DNA from: Peribacillus frigoritolerans
GTDB lineage: Bacteria; Bacillota; Bacilli; Bacillales; DSM-1321
Direction of reading: 5' to 3'
Length of the DNA: 64,000 nucleotides
Assembly (NCBI RefSeq): GCF_001636405.1
Contig: NZ_KV440950.1
Coordinates: 2,813,712-2,877,711 of the forward strand
Shown here: piece by piece, positions 35,656 to 45,693 of the stretch
Position numbering within the stretch: the first letter of the stretch is position 1
Layout: every line of letters starts with the position of its first letter
Position numbers and translations under genes: made by a program
The notes under the pieces: generated by a model
Told to the model about the DNA's origin: nothing
The model's input: the letters and a program-made list of their open reading frames with translations, nothing else
Databases searched by the model: none

Positions 35656-37860
35656 ATGACACACCTATATCCACTAATTGATAACGAAATAAACCCTTAC
35701 CGCGATAATGTGCAGGGAAAAGCAAATGAACCCATTACGGTTGCAGGGCTGTTGGACCGTTCGAAGCTGACGCTAGGCACCACATATGAAGGGGGGAAGC
35801 CTGATTGGACGCTTGAAGAAATTTATATGCGGCTCGAGAGGAATGCCCCGCGTATCGCAATAATAGGTGGTTCTTCCGATCATCCGGCCCATATAATGGA
35901 TTACCAAACGTCAGCACGGGCAGCAATCCGCATTTGGCAAAACGGCGGCGTGCCGTTTCATTTTTCGACACCGGTGATGTGTGATGGCACTGCACAAAAC
36001 AATCAAGGAATGAGTTACTCTCTCCAGAGCCGAAACGCGGTTGCACAAATGGTTGTCAACCAGCTGGAAGCTCACAGTTATCATGGTGCATTCGTCATTC
36101 AAGGGTGTGATAAGCAGCCTCTTGGTGTTGTAAGTGCACTCGCCCATGTTGATCGTGTTCGCCGAAACCGTGGTGAAGCACCCTTTTTCGCAACATTCGC
36201 ACCTGCTCACGTTTTGGAAGGCGGTTCGATTCCAGCTGACGTGATTGAGGAATTGGAAACTCTTGCGAAAAATGCGGAAAGCAAAGGAGCAGCCGATGTA
36301 GCCGTAGATTTACGAGATACGATGGCATATATATTGCAATGCTCATCGAATACTGCTTTCCAGGGCGTGTTTGAACGGGCCTATGAACGAGGAATATTGA
36401 CGAAGGAACAGCATAAATACTTTGAAATGAGACTTGCTGTCGCAACATGTGACGGGCAGGGAGGTGTATGTGCCTTTAATGGTACGGGGAATAGTTCACG
36501 TCATTTAGTGGCAGGCATGGGTCTCGTACATCCAGCAGTGGAGCTGTTGACCGATCCGCCAACACAACGGCAGATTAACTCGGTGCTTGATAGCTTTGCC
36601 GGCATGATAAACGAAGAGCGCTACGGCGTGGCCAACATTGTCGGTGCGAACATAAAAAATGCAATCCGTATTCACAGTGCTTCGGGTGGTTCTACTAACT
36701 TAATGATGCATATTGTCGCAGGCATGCTTTATGCAGGATTCAAATTCAGTTTATGGGATCTTGATCGCATTCATCATTCACATCCAATTCCTGACTTATT
36801 TGATTACAGTTTGACAGAAGGAAGGGACATTTATTCTCTTGCGATGCAGTGTTGCAGCGGGAAAAGCAGAGGAATGGAAACACTTTTTCATGAACTTATT
36901 GAGAATGGTGTAGCAATGGATCAGGATGCGCCGACTGTCGCAGCAAAAACTTGGAAAGAACGTCTTTCGATCACAAGTAGCCTAAAAGCGGTTAATGTAA
37001 AGAAAAATCAGGTCATTTTATCCAATCCACGACGTGGATTCAGCGGTGTTGATGTATTAAAAGGAAACTTCTTTGAAAGCGCCGTTGTAAAAATCAGCGG
37101 AATGCCGACACCACAGCTTGACCAATTCGACGATAAACTTGCATTTGTCCTTTATTACGAAAATGAAGATGATGCAAATAAAAGCCTGCTCGATTCAAAA
37201 CTGCTTTCAAAAATAAAAGAGCAAAAGCTTTTCGAACATAATCTATTGCTAGAATCTCTTAAATACAACAATGAGTCGGAATGGTCTCTTTTAAAAACCG
37301 CTACCTATGGGGAATTATTTGACAGGATGGTTGAAGCCGGCACATTGAAAATTGCGGTTATTATCTCAGGGCAGGGGCCAGTGGCATTCGGAATGCCGGA
37401 AATGTTTACACCAATGCAACACATCAATGCAAATCGTGTTATGAAAAAAATCGCTACAATCATTAGCGACGGCCGCTATTCAGGAGTCACATATGGAGCT
37501 GCCATAGGGCATATGACACCGGAAGCGTATGAAGGTGGCAGCATAGGTTTACTTAAATCAGGGGATGTAATTCACCTTCAGCTTCGTGATCGACGAATTG
37601 ATTTTGTAGATTCTACTCAACTTCATTCTGGAAAGGTTATTCATGATTTTGCGGATCATTTTAAAGAAGAAAGACAATCATTGGCAGCTGAACGCAAGCA
37701 GCGGATGAAAGTTAGACAGAAAATGGTTGCGGCAAGCAACAGGATGTTTGGGCATACAGATGCAGCAAATGGTGTTGTTCCAATCGCTGTCATTGAGGAT
37801 GCGGTACTTGATTATGAACAAGATATTATAATCCATGAAAAAAAAGTAGAAATAAAGTGA
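35656..37860 (+). CDS. IlvD/Edd-family sugar-acid dehydratase (YjhG/YagF type)
   Basis: ATG 35656 follows AAAAGGAGTG. The 734-aa protein is longer than IlvD (about 560) and closest in layout to the YjhG/YagF xylonate dehydratases. Cluster-binding and active-site motifs are present: FSTPVMCDGTAQNNQGMSYS, VIQGCDKQPLGVV, ATCDGQGGVCAFNGTGNSS, IRIHSASGGSTNLMMH and ATIISDGRYSGVTYGAAIGH. It should remove water from a pentonate or hexonate to give a 2-keto-3-deoxy acid. An acidic segment near residues 500-550 is the main extra region. The IclR gene follows after 61 bp. Confidence 0.92.
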   Translation: MTHLYPLIDNEINPYRDNVQGKANEPITVAGLLDRSKLTLGTTYEGGKPDWTLEEIYMRLERNAPRIAIIGGSSDHPAHIMDYQTSARAAIRIWQNGGVPFHFSTPVMCDGTAQNNQGMSYSLQSRNAVAQMVVNQLEAHSYHGAFVIQGCDKQPLGVVSALAHVDRVRRNRGEAPFFATFAPAHVLEGGSIPADVIEELETLAKNAESKGAADVAVDLRDTMAYILQCSSNTAFQGVFERAYERGILTKEQHKYFEMRLAVATCDGQGGVCAFNGTGNSSRHLVAGMGLVHPAVELLTDPPTQRQINSVLDSFAGMINEERYGVANIVGANIKNAIRIHSASGGSTNLMMHIVAGMLYAGFKFSLWDLDRIHHSHPIPDLFDYSLTEGRDIYSLAMQCCSGKSRGMETLFHELIENGVAMDQDAPTVAAKTWKERLSITSSLKAVNVKKNQVILSNPRRGFSGVDVLKGNFFESAVVKISGMPTPQLDQFDDKLAFVLYYENEDDANKSLLDSKLLSKIKEQKLFEHNLLLESLKYNNESEWSLLKTATYGELFDRMVEAGTLKIAVIISGQGPVAFGMPEMFTPMQHINANRVMKKIATIISDGRYSGVTYGAAIGHMTPEAYEGGSIGLLKSGDVIHLQLRDRRIDFVDSTQLHSGKVIHDFADHFKEERQSLAAERKQRMKVRQKMVAASNRMFGHTDAANGVVPIAVIEDAVLDYEQDIIIHEKKVEIK

Positions 37861-37921
37861 GGTATGCTCGTCATAAATCCGATAAGATAAAGGTAGACAG
37901 AATGAAAAGGAGTGAGGAACG

Positions 37922-38689
37922 ATGCCTATCATCCAATCGGTGGAGCGTGCCTTGAAAATATTGGATTTATTTGATGAGCGTGAGCGTGAACTAACTATCA
38001 CAGAGATAAGTAAGAGAATGAATTTACATAAAAGTACGGTTCATTCACTATTAAAAACCTTACAGGAGCATCACTATATTTCACAAGGCGAAGAAAATGG
38101 AAAATACTCGCTAGGATTAAAGCTATTGGAGAGGGGAAGCGTTGTTGTGACCCATCTCGATTTGCGCAATGTAGCAAGAAAACATCTTGAAGGGCTTTCA
38201 GCAACAACGAATTTGACGCTGCACCTTGTCATATTGGACGGGCAGGAAGGTGTCTATGTCGATAAAGTGGAAGGTACTGGGGTAACGGTCCTGTATTCCC
38301 GTATTGGCCGTCGTGTTCCGATTCATACAAGTGCAGTTGGCAAATCTCTTGTTGCAACCAAAACGGATAGTGAACTGGATTTGCTCTTGGACGGCTATGA
38401 ATATACGGGACCGACAGAAAAATCGATTAGATCCAAGGAACAGTTTTTAGCCGAAATCGAAAAAGCACGCATTAATGGTTATTCAATGGATAATGAAGAA
38501 AATGAACCGGGCATTTTCTGTCTTGCCGTACCGATAAGAGATTATTCAGGAAAGGTAATCGCTGCAATGAGTGTATCGATGCCTGCTTCGAAAGTAAACG
38601 AAGAAACACATGAGTATTATGTACGTCTCTTAAAGGAATGCAGCAGTAAAATTTCGCAGGAGCTCGGTTATGAATATCAAAAAATATAA
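37922..38689 (+). CDS. IclR-family transcriptional regulator
   Basis: ATG 37922 follows AAAAGGAGTGAGG. The 255-aa protein has an N-terminal winged helix (SVERALKILDLFDERERELT; KRMNLHKSTVHSLLKTLQEH) and a C-terminal GAF-like effector domain (VDKVEGTGVTVLYSRIGRRV; IHTSAVGKSLVATKT; GIFCLAVPIRDYSGKVIAAM). Many relatives (KdgR, YjhI type) respond to sugar acids or 2-keto-3-deoxy acids. It sits inside the operon it probably controls; the palindromes at 30065 and 30190 are its likely sites. Confidence 0.93.
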   Translation: MPIIQSVERALKILDLFDERERELTITEISKRMNLHKSTVHSLLKTLQEHHYISQGEENGKYSLGLKLLERGSVVVTHLDLRNVARKHLEGLSATTNLTLHLVILDGQEGVYVDKVEGTGVTVLYSRIGRRVPIHTSAVGKSLVATKTDSELDLLLDGYEYTGPTEKSIRSKEQFLAEIEKARINGYSMDNEENEPGIFCLAVPIRDYSGKVIAAMSVSMPASKVNEETHEYYVRLLKECSSKISQELGYEYQKI

Positions 38690-38720
38690 AAAAAGGTTTG
38701 CCCTTAGGAGGAACTAGCAA

Positions 38721-39608
38721 ATGAGAATTATTCGCTATGTACATGAAAACAAAAAACAACTTGCTGCCGTGACAAACGAAAACAATGTGGTGGACCTTCC
38801 ATTTACTGATTTTATGTCGTTGATTACAACGGCACGCCATGAAAACAGAACGGCGTTTGACATTGTAAAACAAATTGTCGCTGAAGGGGAAAAGCTGCCA
38901 TTGGAAGGTCTTCAATTAACAACGCCGATCGACGCACCGGAAGTATGGGCATCTGGCGTTACGTATAAAAAAAGCAAGGAAGCACGTAACTACGAAGCAA
39001 CGCAAGGAAAGCTGGACCGCCAAACTTTCTATGACAAAGTTTATGATGCAGAGCGTCCTGAGATTTTCTTTAAATCAACTGCAGCAAGAACTGTAGGACC
39101 GAATGACCCGGTATATTTGCGTTCAGATTCAAAATGGCAAATTCCGGAGCCGGAGCTTGGTCTTGTCATCGATAAAAAGGGAACGGTGCTCGGATATATC
39201 GCAGGTAATGACATGAGCTGCCGTGATATTGAAGGTGAAAACCCGCTTTATCTCCCACAGGCAAAAGTATGGAAAAACTCTTGTTCCATTGGACCGGCCA
39301 TCTTGTTAAAAGAGGCTGTTCCAGATCCATACGAGCTTAAAATCATGTGCCGGATTTTTCGAAATGAAGAAAAAGTATTTGAAGGTGAAGCGAAAGTAAA
39401 CCAACTGAAACGAAAATTGGAAGAGCTCGTCGACTATTTAGTCTTAGATAATACTGTATTTGACGGATCCGTTTTACTTACAGGTACTTGCGTGGTTCCG
39501 CCAAATGAATTTACATTGAAAGGCGATGACCGGATTGAAATCGAAATACCAGGGATAGGGGTATTAAACAACCCGGTTATCCAAAGTAAAGCAGTTCAAA
39601 CCATTTAA
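38721..39608 (+). CDS. FAH-family 2-keto-3-deoxy acid dehydratase (KdaD-like)
   Basis: ATG 38721 follows TTAGGAGGAAC. The 295-aa protein belongs to the fumarylacetoacetate hydrolase superfamily. It has VWASGVTYKKSKEARNYEAT, FFKSTAARTVGPNDPV, metal ligands in IPEPELGLVIDKKG, and YIAGNDMSCRDIEGENPLYL. This resembles the 2-keto-3-deoxy-D-arabinonate/xylonate dehydratases of oxidative pentose pathways, which make 2-oxoglutarate semialdehyde. The aldehyde dehydrogenase three genes on would complete that route. Confidence 0.82.
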   Translation: MRIIRYVHENKKQLAAVTNENNVVDLPFTDFMSLITTARHENRTAFDIVKQIVAEGEKLPLEGLQLTTPIDAPEVWASGVTYKKSKEARNYEATQGKLDRQTFYDKVYDAERPEIFFKSTAARTVGPNDPVYLRSDSKWQIPEPELGLVIDKKGTVLGYIAGNDMSCRDIEGENPLYLPQAKVWKNSCSIGPAILLKEAVPDPYELKIMCRIFRNEEKVFEGEAKVNQLKRKLEELVDYLVLDNTVFDGSVLLTGTCVVPPNEFTLKGDDRIEIEIPGIGVLNNPVIQSKAVQTI

Positions 39609-39619
39609 GGGGTGACAAA

Positions 39620-39919
39620 ATGAGCGAGTATAAAACACTTTACTTAAGTAGGGAAGATAGTGTAGCTGTCGCTTTATCAGAAATCCCTGCAAACACATCA
39701 GTAGTTGTGAAGTCAGACATTGAAGAACTTGTCGTACCCATTCTTGAACCGATCCGTTTTGGACATAAGTTCGCAGTCAAAACCATCAACCAAGGAGAAG
39801 ACATAATTAAATATGGGGAAGTCATAGGTGCAGCCTCAGCTACTATTCCCGCTGGTGCACATGTTCATGTACACAATTTAGAAGGCAAAAGAGGAAGGGG
39901 TGACAAAGTTGCTGAATGA
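39620..39919 (+). CDS. UxaA-family dehydratase, small SAF-domain subunit
   Basis: ATG 39620 lies after AAGGGGTGAC. The 99-aa protein is the SAF domain found at the N-terminus of altronate/galactarate dehydratases (EDSVAVALSEIPANTSVVV; IRFGHKFAVKTINQGEDI; YGEVIGAASATIPAGAHVHV). The partner large subunit starts 20 bp before its end. In E. coli UxaA both parts are one chain; here they are split. Confidence 0.9.
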   Translation: MSEYKTLYLSREDSVAVALSEIPANTSVVVKSDIEELVVPILEPIRFGHKFAVKTINQGEDIIKYGEVIGAASATIPAGAHVHVHNLEGKRGRGDKVAE

Positions 39920-41081
39920 AAAAATGCAGTTTTGGGGCTACCGCCGTCCGGATGGCCGCGTCGGTGTACGGAATCATGTACTGATTTTGCCGACGATAAC
40001 ATGTGCAACACAAACAGCTCAGCGCGTCACGGAATTGGTGAGTGGAACCGTCACATTCATTCATCAGCATGGCTGTGCGCAAGTGGGCACTGATTATGAT
40101 CAAACGGCCCGAACCTATGCGGGAATGGGTATGAATCCAAATGTATATGGTGTCATAGTACTCGGACTTGGCTGTGAAACACATCAGGCGCACCGTATTG
40201 GGGATGAAATTGCCAAATGCGGTAAACCAGTGAAAACTGTATCGATCCAGGATCATGGAGGCACTCTTCAAACCATTGCCGAAGTATCTAAAATCGCAGT
40301 CAAAATGGTCCAGGATGCCTCGATGGTGCAACGGGAATTATGTGATTTTAGCGAGCTGATTGTCGGCACAGAATGCGGTGGGTCTGATGCATGCTCCGGC
40401 TTATCGGCGAACCCGGCAGTCGGACGTACTAGCGATTTGGTAGTTCAGCAAGGGGGAACCGCAATATTAGCGGAAACGACTGAACTCATCGGTGCAGAGC
40501 ATTTGATCGCAAACAGGGCGGCAAATGACCAGGTAGCAAAAAAAGCTTATGCGGTTATTAAAATGATGGAAGACCGCTCGATTCAAATGGGCGTAGACAT
40601 CCGCACCGGAAATCCAAGTCCGGGAAACATTGAGGGAGGTCTCAGCTCACTAGAAGAAAAATCCCTGGGGGCAGCGACAAAATCAGGTACAACCAGATTG
40701 GAAGAAGTCATTGATTATGCCCAGGTACCCACAAAAAAAGGGCTAGTATGGATGGATACGCCTGGCCATGACATTGAGCAATTGACGGGTATGGTCGCAG
40801 GCGGTGCCCAAATCGTTCTCTTTACAAGTGGAAGAGGCACGCCGACTGGTTCTCCTATTTCACCCGTCATAAAAATCTCGACTAATACACCAATGTTTGA
40901 CAGGATGAATGAAAATATGGATTTAAATGCTGGTACGATCGTTGATGGTTTAGAAACCGTTGATGAAGTGGGCAGGCGCATCATGGAAGAAATTCAACAT
41001 GTTTCTAACGGGAAACTAACAAAAGCGGAGATATTAAAGCAGCATGACTTTGGTATATGGAGAATTGGACCGACATTCTAA
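39900..41081 (+). CDS. UxaA-family dehydratase, large subunit
   Basis: GTG 39900 lies within the end of the small-subunit gene and is served by GAGGAAGGG. The 393-aa protein matches the C-terminal catalytic part of UxaA/Gar[81 protein letters not shown] and [20 protein letters not shown]. The cysteines suit an iron-dependent dehydratase. D-altronate or a related hexonate is the likely substrate, converted to 2-keto-3-deoxygluconate, which the kinase and aldolase encoded downstream could use. Confidence 0.92.
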   Translation: MTKLLNEKMQFWGYRRPDGRVGVRNHVLILPTITCATQTAQRVTELVSGTVTFIHQHGCAQVGTDYDQTARTYAGMGMNPNVYGVIVLGLGCETHQAHRIGDEIAKCGKPVKTVSIQDHGGTLQTIAEVSKIAVKMVQDASMVQRELCDFSELIVGTECGGSDACSGLSANPAVGRTSDLVVQQGGTAILAETTELIGAEHLIANRAANDQVAKKAYAVIKMMEDRSIQMGVDIRTGNPSPGNIEGGLSSLEEKSLGAATKSGTTRLEEVIDYAQVPTKKGLVWMDTPGHDIEQLTGMVAGGAQIVLFTSGRGTPTGSPISPVIKISTNTPMFDRMNENMDLNAGTIVDGLETVDEVGRRIMEEIQHVSNGKLTKAEILKQHDFGIWRIGPTF

Positions 41082-41103
41082 AACGAAAAAGGAGCAAAAG
41101 ACT

Positions 41104-42573
41104 ATGATATCAACTACATTTGCAACGAAAACATATAAAAATTTCATTAATAATGAGTGGGTGAATGCATCTTCTGGAAATACAATCCAAAGTATTAATC
41201 CTGCGGACAAAGAACCGGTTGGCTACGTACAAAGCTCAACCGAAAAAGACTTGAATAAAGCTGTAGCTGCAGCGCATAAGGCAAAAAGGGATTGGCGCAA
41301 GCTCGGCCAGTCTGCACGTGGGCAAATCCTTTTCAAAACGGCCAATATATTGGAAGAAAATCTAGATGAAATTGCCGAAACCATGACTCGCGAAATGGGT
41401 AAAACGTTACCGGAAGCAAAAGGTGAAACGGCACGGGGGGTTGCAATCCTGCGTTACTATGCTGGGGAAGGGATGCGGAAAGACGGCGATGTTATTCCAT
41501 CATCCGATAAAGATGCTCTAATGTTTACGAAACGCAGCCCACTTGGTGTTGTCGGGATAATCACGCCATGGAACTTCCCGGTTGCAATTCCCATCTGGAA
41601 AATGGCTCCTGCTCTTGTATATGGCAACTCAATCGTATGGAAACCGGCTACGGAGGGAGCCGTTACGGCAGCGAAAGTCATGGAATGTTTCACAAAAGCA
41701 GGCTTCCCGGAGGGCGTAGTGAACTTCATTACCGGTAAGGGGTCGATCATCGGTCAAGGACTCATCGATCATCCGCTTTTAAATGCGATCACATTTACCG
41801 GTTCTGAAAGTGTCGGTCAGAGCGTCGCAAAATCAGCTTCCGCCCGCGGCATAAAATATCAGCTTGAAATGGGTGGCAAGAATCCAGTCATCGTAACGAA
41901 AGATGCAAACATCGACCAAGCTGTCGAGGCGGTCATCAGCGGTGGATTTCGTTCTTCCGGCCAAAAATGCACAGCTTCAAGCCGTGTTGTCGTTGAATCG
42001 TCAGTCTATGATGAATTCAAACAAAAACTGGTAAAGGCAGCAGCGGAAATTACAGTGGGCAACGGTCTTCAAGAGGGTATTTGGATGGGCCCATGTGCAA
42101 GCGAAAGCCAGTTCAAAACGGTCACAGAGTACATTGAAAAAGGCAAGCAGGAGGGCGCAAAACTCATACATGGCGGGGAGATATTAACTGGCGGAGACTA
42201 TGATAGGGGCTTTTTCATCACACCAGCGATTTTTGAAGACGTGACATCCGAAATGGAGATTGCACAGGCAGAAATTTTTGGACCAGTTATCGCGCTTATG
42301 AAAGCAACAGATCTGGTCGAAGCGATTGACTTGGCAAATAATACGAAGTACGGATTGAGTGCATCAATCTTCACATCAAATATTAGTTCAATTTTGGAAT
42401 TCATCGATGAAATTGAAGCAGGTCTTGTCCGCATTAACGCAGAAAGCGCGGGCGTAGAGTTGCAAGCCCCATTCGGAGGCATGAAGGCATCAAGCACGGG
42501 TTCGCGAGAGCAAGGTGAAGCGGCGAAAGAATTTTATACAGCCATAAAAACGGTTTTTATTAAAGGTTCTTAA
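41104..42573 (+). CDS. Aldehyde dehydrogenase, probable 2-oxoglutarate semialdehyde dehydrogenase
   Basis: The frame runs upstream into the UxaA gene, but AAAAGGAG followed by ATG 41104 gives the natural 489-aa start. ALDH motifs are complete: [34 protein letters not shown], the general-base Glu in [11 protein letters not shown], the nucleophile in [11 protein letters not shown], and [10 protein letters not shown]. It resembles the enzymes that oxidise 2-oxoglutarate semialdehyde to 2-oxoglutarate at the end of the Weimberg pathway, a role consistent with the FAH-type dehydratase upstream. Oxidation of glycolaldehyde or other aldehydes is an alternative. Confidence 0.9.
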   Translation: MISTTFATKTYKNFINNEWVNASSGNTIQSINPADKEPVGYVQSSTEKDLNKAVAAAHKAKRDWRKLGQSARGQILFKTANILEENLDEIAETMTREMGKTLPEAKGETARGVAILRYYAGEGMRKDGDVIPSSDKDALMFTKRSPLGVVGIITPWNFPVAIPIWKMAPALVYGNSIVWKPATEGAVTAAKVMECFTKAGFPEGVVNFITGKGSIIGQGLIDHPLLNAITFTGSESVGQSVAKSASARGIKYQLEMGGKNPVIVTKDANIDQAVEAVISGGFRSSGQKCTASSRVVVESSVYDEFKQKLVKAAAEITVGNGLQEGIWMGPCASESQFKTVTEYIEKGKQEGAKLIHGGEILTGGDYDRGFFITPAIFEDVTSEMEIAQAEIFGPVIALMKATDLVEAIDLANNTKYGLSASIFTSNISSILEFIDEIEAGLVRINAESAGVELQAPFGGMKASSTGSREQGEAAKEFYTAIKTVFIKGS

Positions 42574-42637
42574 CAAGTGCAAGGGAGGTTTCCATGTTTG
42601 AAAGTCTCTTTCTTCAAAAAACATTGTGAGGTGCTTG

Positions 42638-43786
42638 ATGAAAATCATAAAAATTTCTTTATACAAAGTTCCGCCCCGCTGGCTGTTTTTAAAAATCGAT
42701 ACGGATGAAGGCATTTCCGGATGGGGAGAGCCTGTCGTGGAAGGCCGTGCTGAAACTGTTAAAGCAGCAGTTAACGAGCTGACTGATTATTTGATCGGGA
42801 GAAATCCGAACGACATTGAAGATATCTGGCAAACGCTTTATCGAGGTGGATTTTACCGTGGTGGCCCAATTTTAATGAGTGCCATTTCCGGCATTGAGCA
42901 GGCATTATGGGATATAAAAGGAAAATACTTCGATATTCCTGTATACCAAATGCTCGGCGGCAAAGCACGTCAAAAAATTAAAGTGTATTCATGGGTCGGA
43001 GGAGATCGACCTGTGGATGTCGTTGCTGCCGCAATAGAAAAACAGAAAGAGGGCTTCCTTGCTGTCAAAATGAACGCATCAGAAGAAATGAATTACATAG
43101 ATAGCTTTTCGAAAGTAGAAGCGGTCATCGAACGCGTTGCTTCAATCAGGGAAGCGGTTGGCAACGACTTTGGCATCGGTGTGGATTTTCACGGGAGGAT
43201 TCATAAAACGATGGCAAAAGCGATTGTAAAAGAACTGGAACCTTACCGTCCCGTGTTCATTGAAGAACCGGTGCTCCCGGAAAACAATGAAGCACTTCGT
43301 GAGATTCCCTGGCATACTACGTGTCCGATTGCGACGGGAGAAAGAATGTATACGCGCTGGGGCTTTAAGCAGCTACTTCAAGATGGTTATGTCGATATAA
43401 TTCAGCCGGATCTGTCTCATACAGGTGGTATTTTAGAAGGGAAAAAAATTGCCGCAATGGCAGAAGCGTATGATGTAGCCATTGCGCCGCACTGCCCGCT
43501 CGGTCCGATGACACTCGCTTCATCCATTCATTTGGACGCAACGACGCCGAATTTCATTATTCAAGAGCAAAGCCTTGGTATTCATTACAACGAAGGTATG
43601 GACATTCTCGATTATATGAAAAATCCAGAATTATTCGACTATGAAGATGGTTATGTGAACATTCCTGATAAACCGGGTCTTGGTGTGGAAATCGATGAGA
43701 AAAAAGTGATGCAGGCAGCAGAGACCGGACATGATTGGAAGAACCCAATTTGGCGAAATGAGGACGGGAGTATCGCTGAATGGTAA
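42638..43786 (+). CDS. dgoD: D-galactonate dehydratase
   Basis: GTGAGGTG serves ATG 42638; the product is 382 aa, the same length as E. coli DgoD. It follows DgoD closely from the start ([40 protein letters not shown]) to the end. Metal and catalytic residues of the enolase superfamily are visible: [28 protein letters not shown], the catalytic His in APHCPLGPM, and the final [17 protein letters not shown]. It converts D-galactonate to 2-keto-3-deoxy-D-galactonate. The DHDPS-family aldolase gene follows directly. Confidence 0.95.
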   Translation: MKIIKISLYKVPPRWLFLKIDTDEGISGWGEPVVEGRAETVKAAVNELTDYLIGRNPNDIEDIWQTLYRGGFYRGGPILMSAISGIEQALWDIKGKYFDIPVYQMLGGKARQKIKVYSWVGGDRPVDVVAAAIEKQKEGFLAVKMNASEEMNYIDSFSKVEAVIERVASIREAVGNDFGIGVDFHGRIHKTMAKAIVKELEPYRPVFIEEPVLPENNEALREIPWHTTCPIATGERMYTRWGFKQLLQDGYVDIIQPDLSHTGGILEGKKIAAMAEAYDVAIAPHCPLGPMTLASSIHLDATTPNFIIQEQSLGIHYNEGMDILDYMKNPELFDYEDGYVNIPDKPGLGVEIDEKKVMQAAETGHDWKNPIWRNEDGSIAEW

Positions 43787-43803
43787 TAAAAGGAGGAAAA
43801 ACA

Positions 43804-44715
43804 ATGAACTTTCATGGCATCATTCCACCGGTAGTCACCTTATTTGATGAAACGGGGAACTTGGATTTGGAGTTGAACAGAAGGTATATCGACCTATTAA
43901 TCTCACGGAATATTGACGGTATTTTGTTGATGGGTAGTTCGGGTGAGTTCTCCTCACTTACGACTGAAGAAAGGAAATTATATGTACGCGAAATGTTAAA
44001 GCATATTAACGGACGAGTGCCTGTTATGGTCGGAGTCGGACATACCGCATTAAAAGAGGTGCAAGAACTGACTTCTTATGCAGAAGAGCATGGAGCGAAC
44101 GGCATTCTCGTAGTCAACCCATATTACTGGAAGCTGTCTGACGAGCAATTATACCGACATTTTTCCAGTGTGGCGAATCATACTAATCTGCAAGTTTTCA
44201 TTTATAACATCCCGCTCTTGACCGGACAAAATTTATCAATCGAACTGATTAAAAAATTAGCCGAAGATCATTCAAACATTGCAGGTATTAAAGAGACGGT
44301 CAGTGATTTCGGCCACCTTCGTCAAGTGCTGGCGGAAGTGAAGAAAGTTCACAGTGATTTCAAAGTCTTCTCCGCGTTTGACGAGCATTTGCTTCCGGCT
44401 CAAATGATTGGTGCAGCGGGAAGCATTAATGGAAGCGCGGTCTTTGCACCGGAAATATCCGTACATTTATATGAATCGTATCATAAAGGAGATCTCGCTG
44501 AAGCCCAGAAAAATCATCAAGTGATTTCAAAACTGATGGATGTGTACAATTACGGTCCGACATTTTTTACAGCCATGAAGGAAGCTGTTCATCAGCGCTG
44601 GTTTGACGTTGCTGCTGGTCACCGTGCCCCATGCGATGTATACCCTGCTGATTTGGGTGACAAAGTAGCTGCTCTCTTAAAAAATATAGATATGAAAGAA
44701 GGCGTCCAAAAATGA
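43804..44715 (+). CDS. DHDPS-family 2-keto-3-deoxy acid aldolase
   Basis: AAAGGAGG precedes ATG 43804, giving 303 aa. It is a class I aldolase/lyase of the DapA family: LLMGSSGEFSSLTTEERKLY, GVGHTALKEVQELTSYAEE, Tyr in VFIYNIPLLTGQ, and the Schiff-base Lys in NIAGIKETVSDF. No other lysine-pathway genes are nearby, and YagE/YjhH-type relatives cleave 2-keto-3-deoxy-gluconate or -xylonate to pyruvate and an aldehyde. It overlaps the next gene by four bases (ATGA). Confidence 0.9.
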   Translation: MNFHGIIPPVVTLFDETGNLDLELNRRYIDLLISRNIDGILLMGSSGEFSSLTTEERKLYVREMLKHINGRVPVMVGVGHTALKEVQELTSYAEEHGANGILVVNPYYWKLSDEQLYRHFSSVANHTNLQVFIYNIPLLTGQNLSIELIKKLAEDHSNIAGIKETVSDFGHLRQVLAEVKKVHSDFKVFSAFDEHLLPAQMIGAAGSINGSAVFAPEISVHLYESYHKGDLAEAQKNHQVISKLMDVYNYGPTFFTAMKEAVHQRWFDVAAGHRAPCDVYPADLGDKVAALLKNIDMKEGVQK

Positions 44716-45659
44716 AAGAATCACGCGACTTGCTCGAAACGTTAGGCTACCCATCTACTGATCTTAAAGATCTTCCTACATCAACGAAAACATTTCCAGA
44801 TGGAGCTCAATACCGCATTGAACTGCCAAGTGTAGAAGGTCCAGCGGCCCTAAAAGAAACATTGAAAGAAATTGACCGGCTTGGTTTGACTATTCATCGG
44901 ATATCCCAGGGCAGCGGCATCATGCTTCAAACGGATGAAGAAATTAAAGAAATGTGTGAAATGACAGCAGAGCGCGGCATGGAGCTCAGTTTGTTTGTCG
45001 GTCCCAGGGGTTCATGGGATGTCAGTGCGGGACCGCTTACGCCAGGAGGTAAATCTCAGGGAATCCGCCATGAAGGATCGGACCAGCTTGTTTATGCCAT
45101 GGAAGACTTGAAAAGAGGAGCTGCACTTGGTCTTCGCGGTGCGTTAGTTGCGGATGAAGGACTCCTACTTTTAACGAAAGAAATGAAAAAACACGGACAG
45201 CTTCCGAAAGACTTTGTTGTTAAAGTATCGGTTCAAATGGGTTCTGCCAATCCAGTATCCGTTAAATTAATGGAAGACATCGGAGCGGATACCTACAACG
45301 TACCACCTGCATTAACGCTGTCCAAACTTGCAGCGATCCGACAATCAATAAACATTCCCATTGATTTATATGTTGAAGTTCCGGATACTTTCGGAGGCTT
45401 TCTTCGCTATTATGAAATACCAGAAATTATCCGTGTATTGGCGCCAGTATACATTAAATTTGGTCTGCGCAATCACCCTGATGTATACCCTTCAGGGAAA
45501 CAATGGGAAAGTACGAACATCTCACTCGCGCAAGAACGTGTACGCCGTGCCGCAATTGGCATTCAAATGATCGAACGATACTATCCTGAAGCAAAAACAT
45601 CGAAACTCGGTGCAGAAGGACTCGGCATTGCAAAAATTGAAAAGGCAGCAGCGAAATAG
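44712..45659 (+). CDS. TIM-barrel protein resembling U32 peptidases, role unknown
   Basis: ATG 44712 overlaps the preceding stop codon. The 315-aa protein reads as an alpha/beta barrel: YRIELPSVEGPAALKETLKE, IHRISQGSGIMLQTDEEIKE, LSLFVGPRGSWDVSAG, GLRGALVADEGLLLLTKE, VSVQMGSANPVSVKLMEDIG, DLYVEVPDTFGGFLRYYEIP. I recall such proteins being labelled U32 family peptidase, but the protease signature is not evident and the location within a sugar-acid operon argues for an aldolase, isomerase or epimerase role. It is one of the least explained members of the cluster. Confidence 0.65.
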   Translation: MKESRDLLETLGYPSTDLKDLPTSTKTFPDGAQYRIELPSVEGPAALKETLKEIDRLGLTIHRISQGSGIMLQTDEEIKEMCEMTAERGMELSLFVGPRGSWDVSAGPLTPGGKSQGIRHEGSDQLVYAMEDLKRGAALGLRGALVADEGLLLLTKEMKKHGQLPKDFVVKVSVQMGSANPVSVKLMEDIGADTYNVPPALTLSKLAAIRQSINIPIDLYVEVPDTFGGFLRYYEIPEIIRVLAPVYIKFGLRNHPDVYPSGKQWESTNISLAQERVRRAAIGIQMIERYYPEAKTSKLGAEGLGIAKIEKAAAK

Positions 45660-45693
45660 ATGTCTGGTCTTACTATAAAGGAGTGGAGCCCGA

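Noticed and set aside
43804-44715. dapA (4-hydroxy-tetrahydrodipicolinate synthase)
   Set aside because: Family motifs fit, but the operon is for sugar acids and no lysine genes are nearby; a keto-deoxy acid aldolase is preferred.
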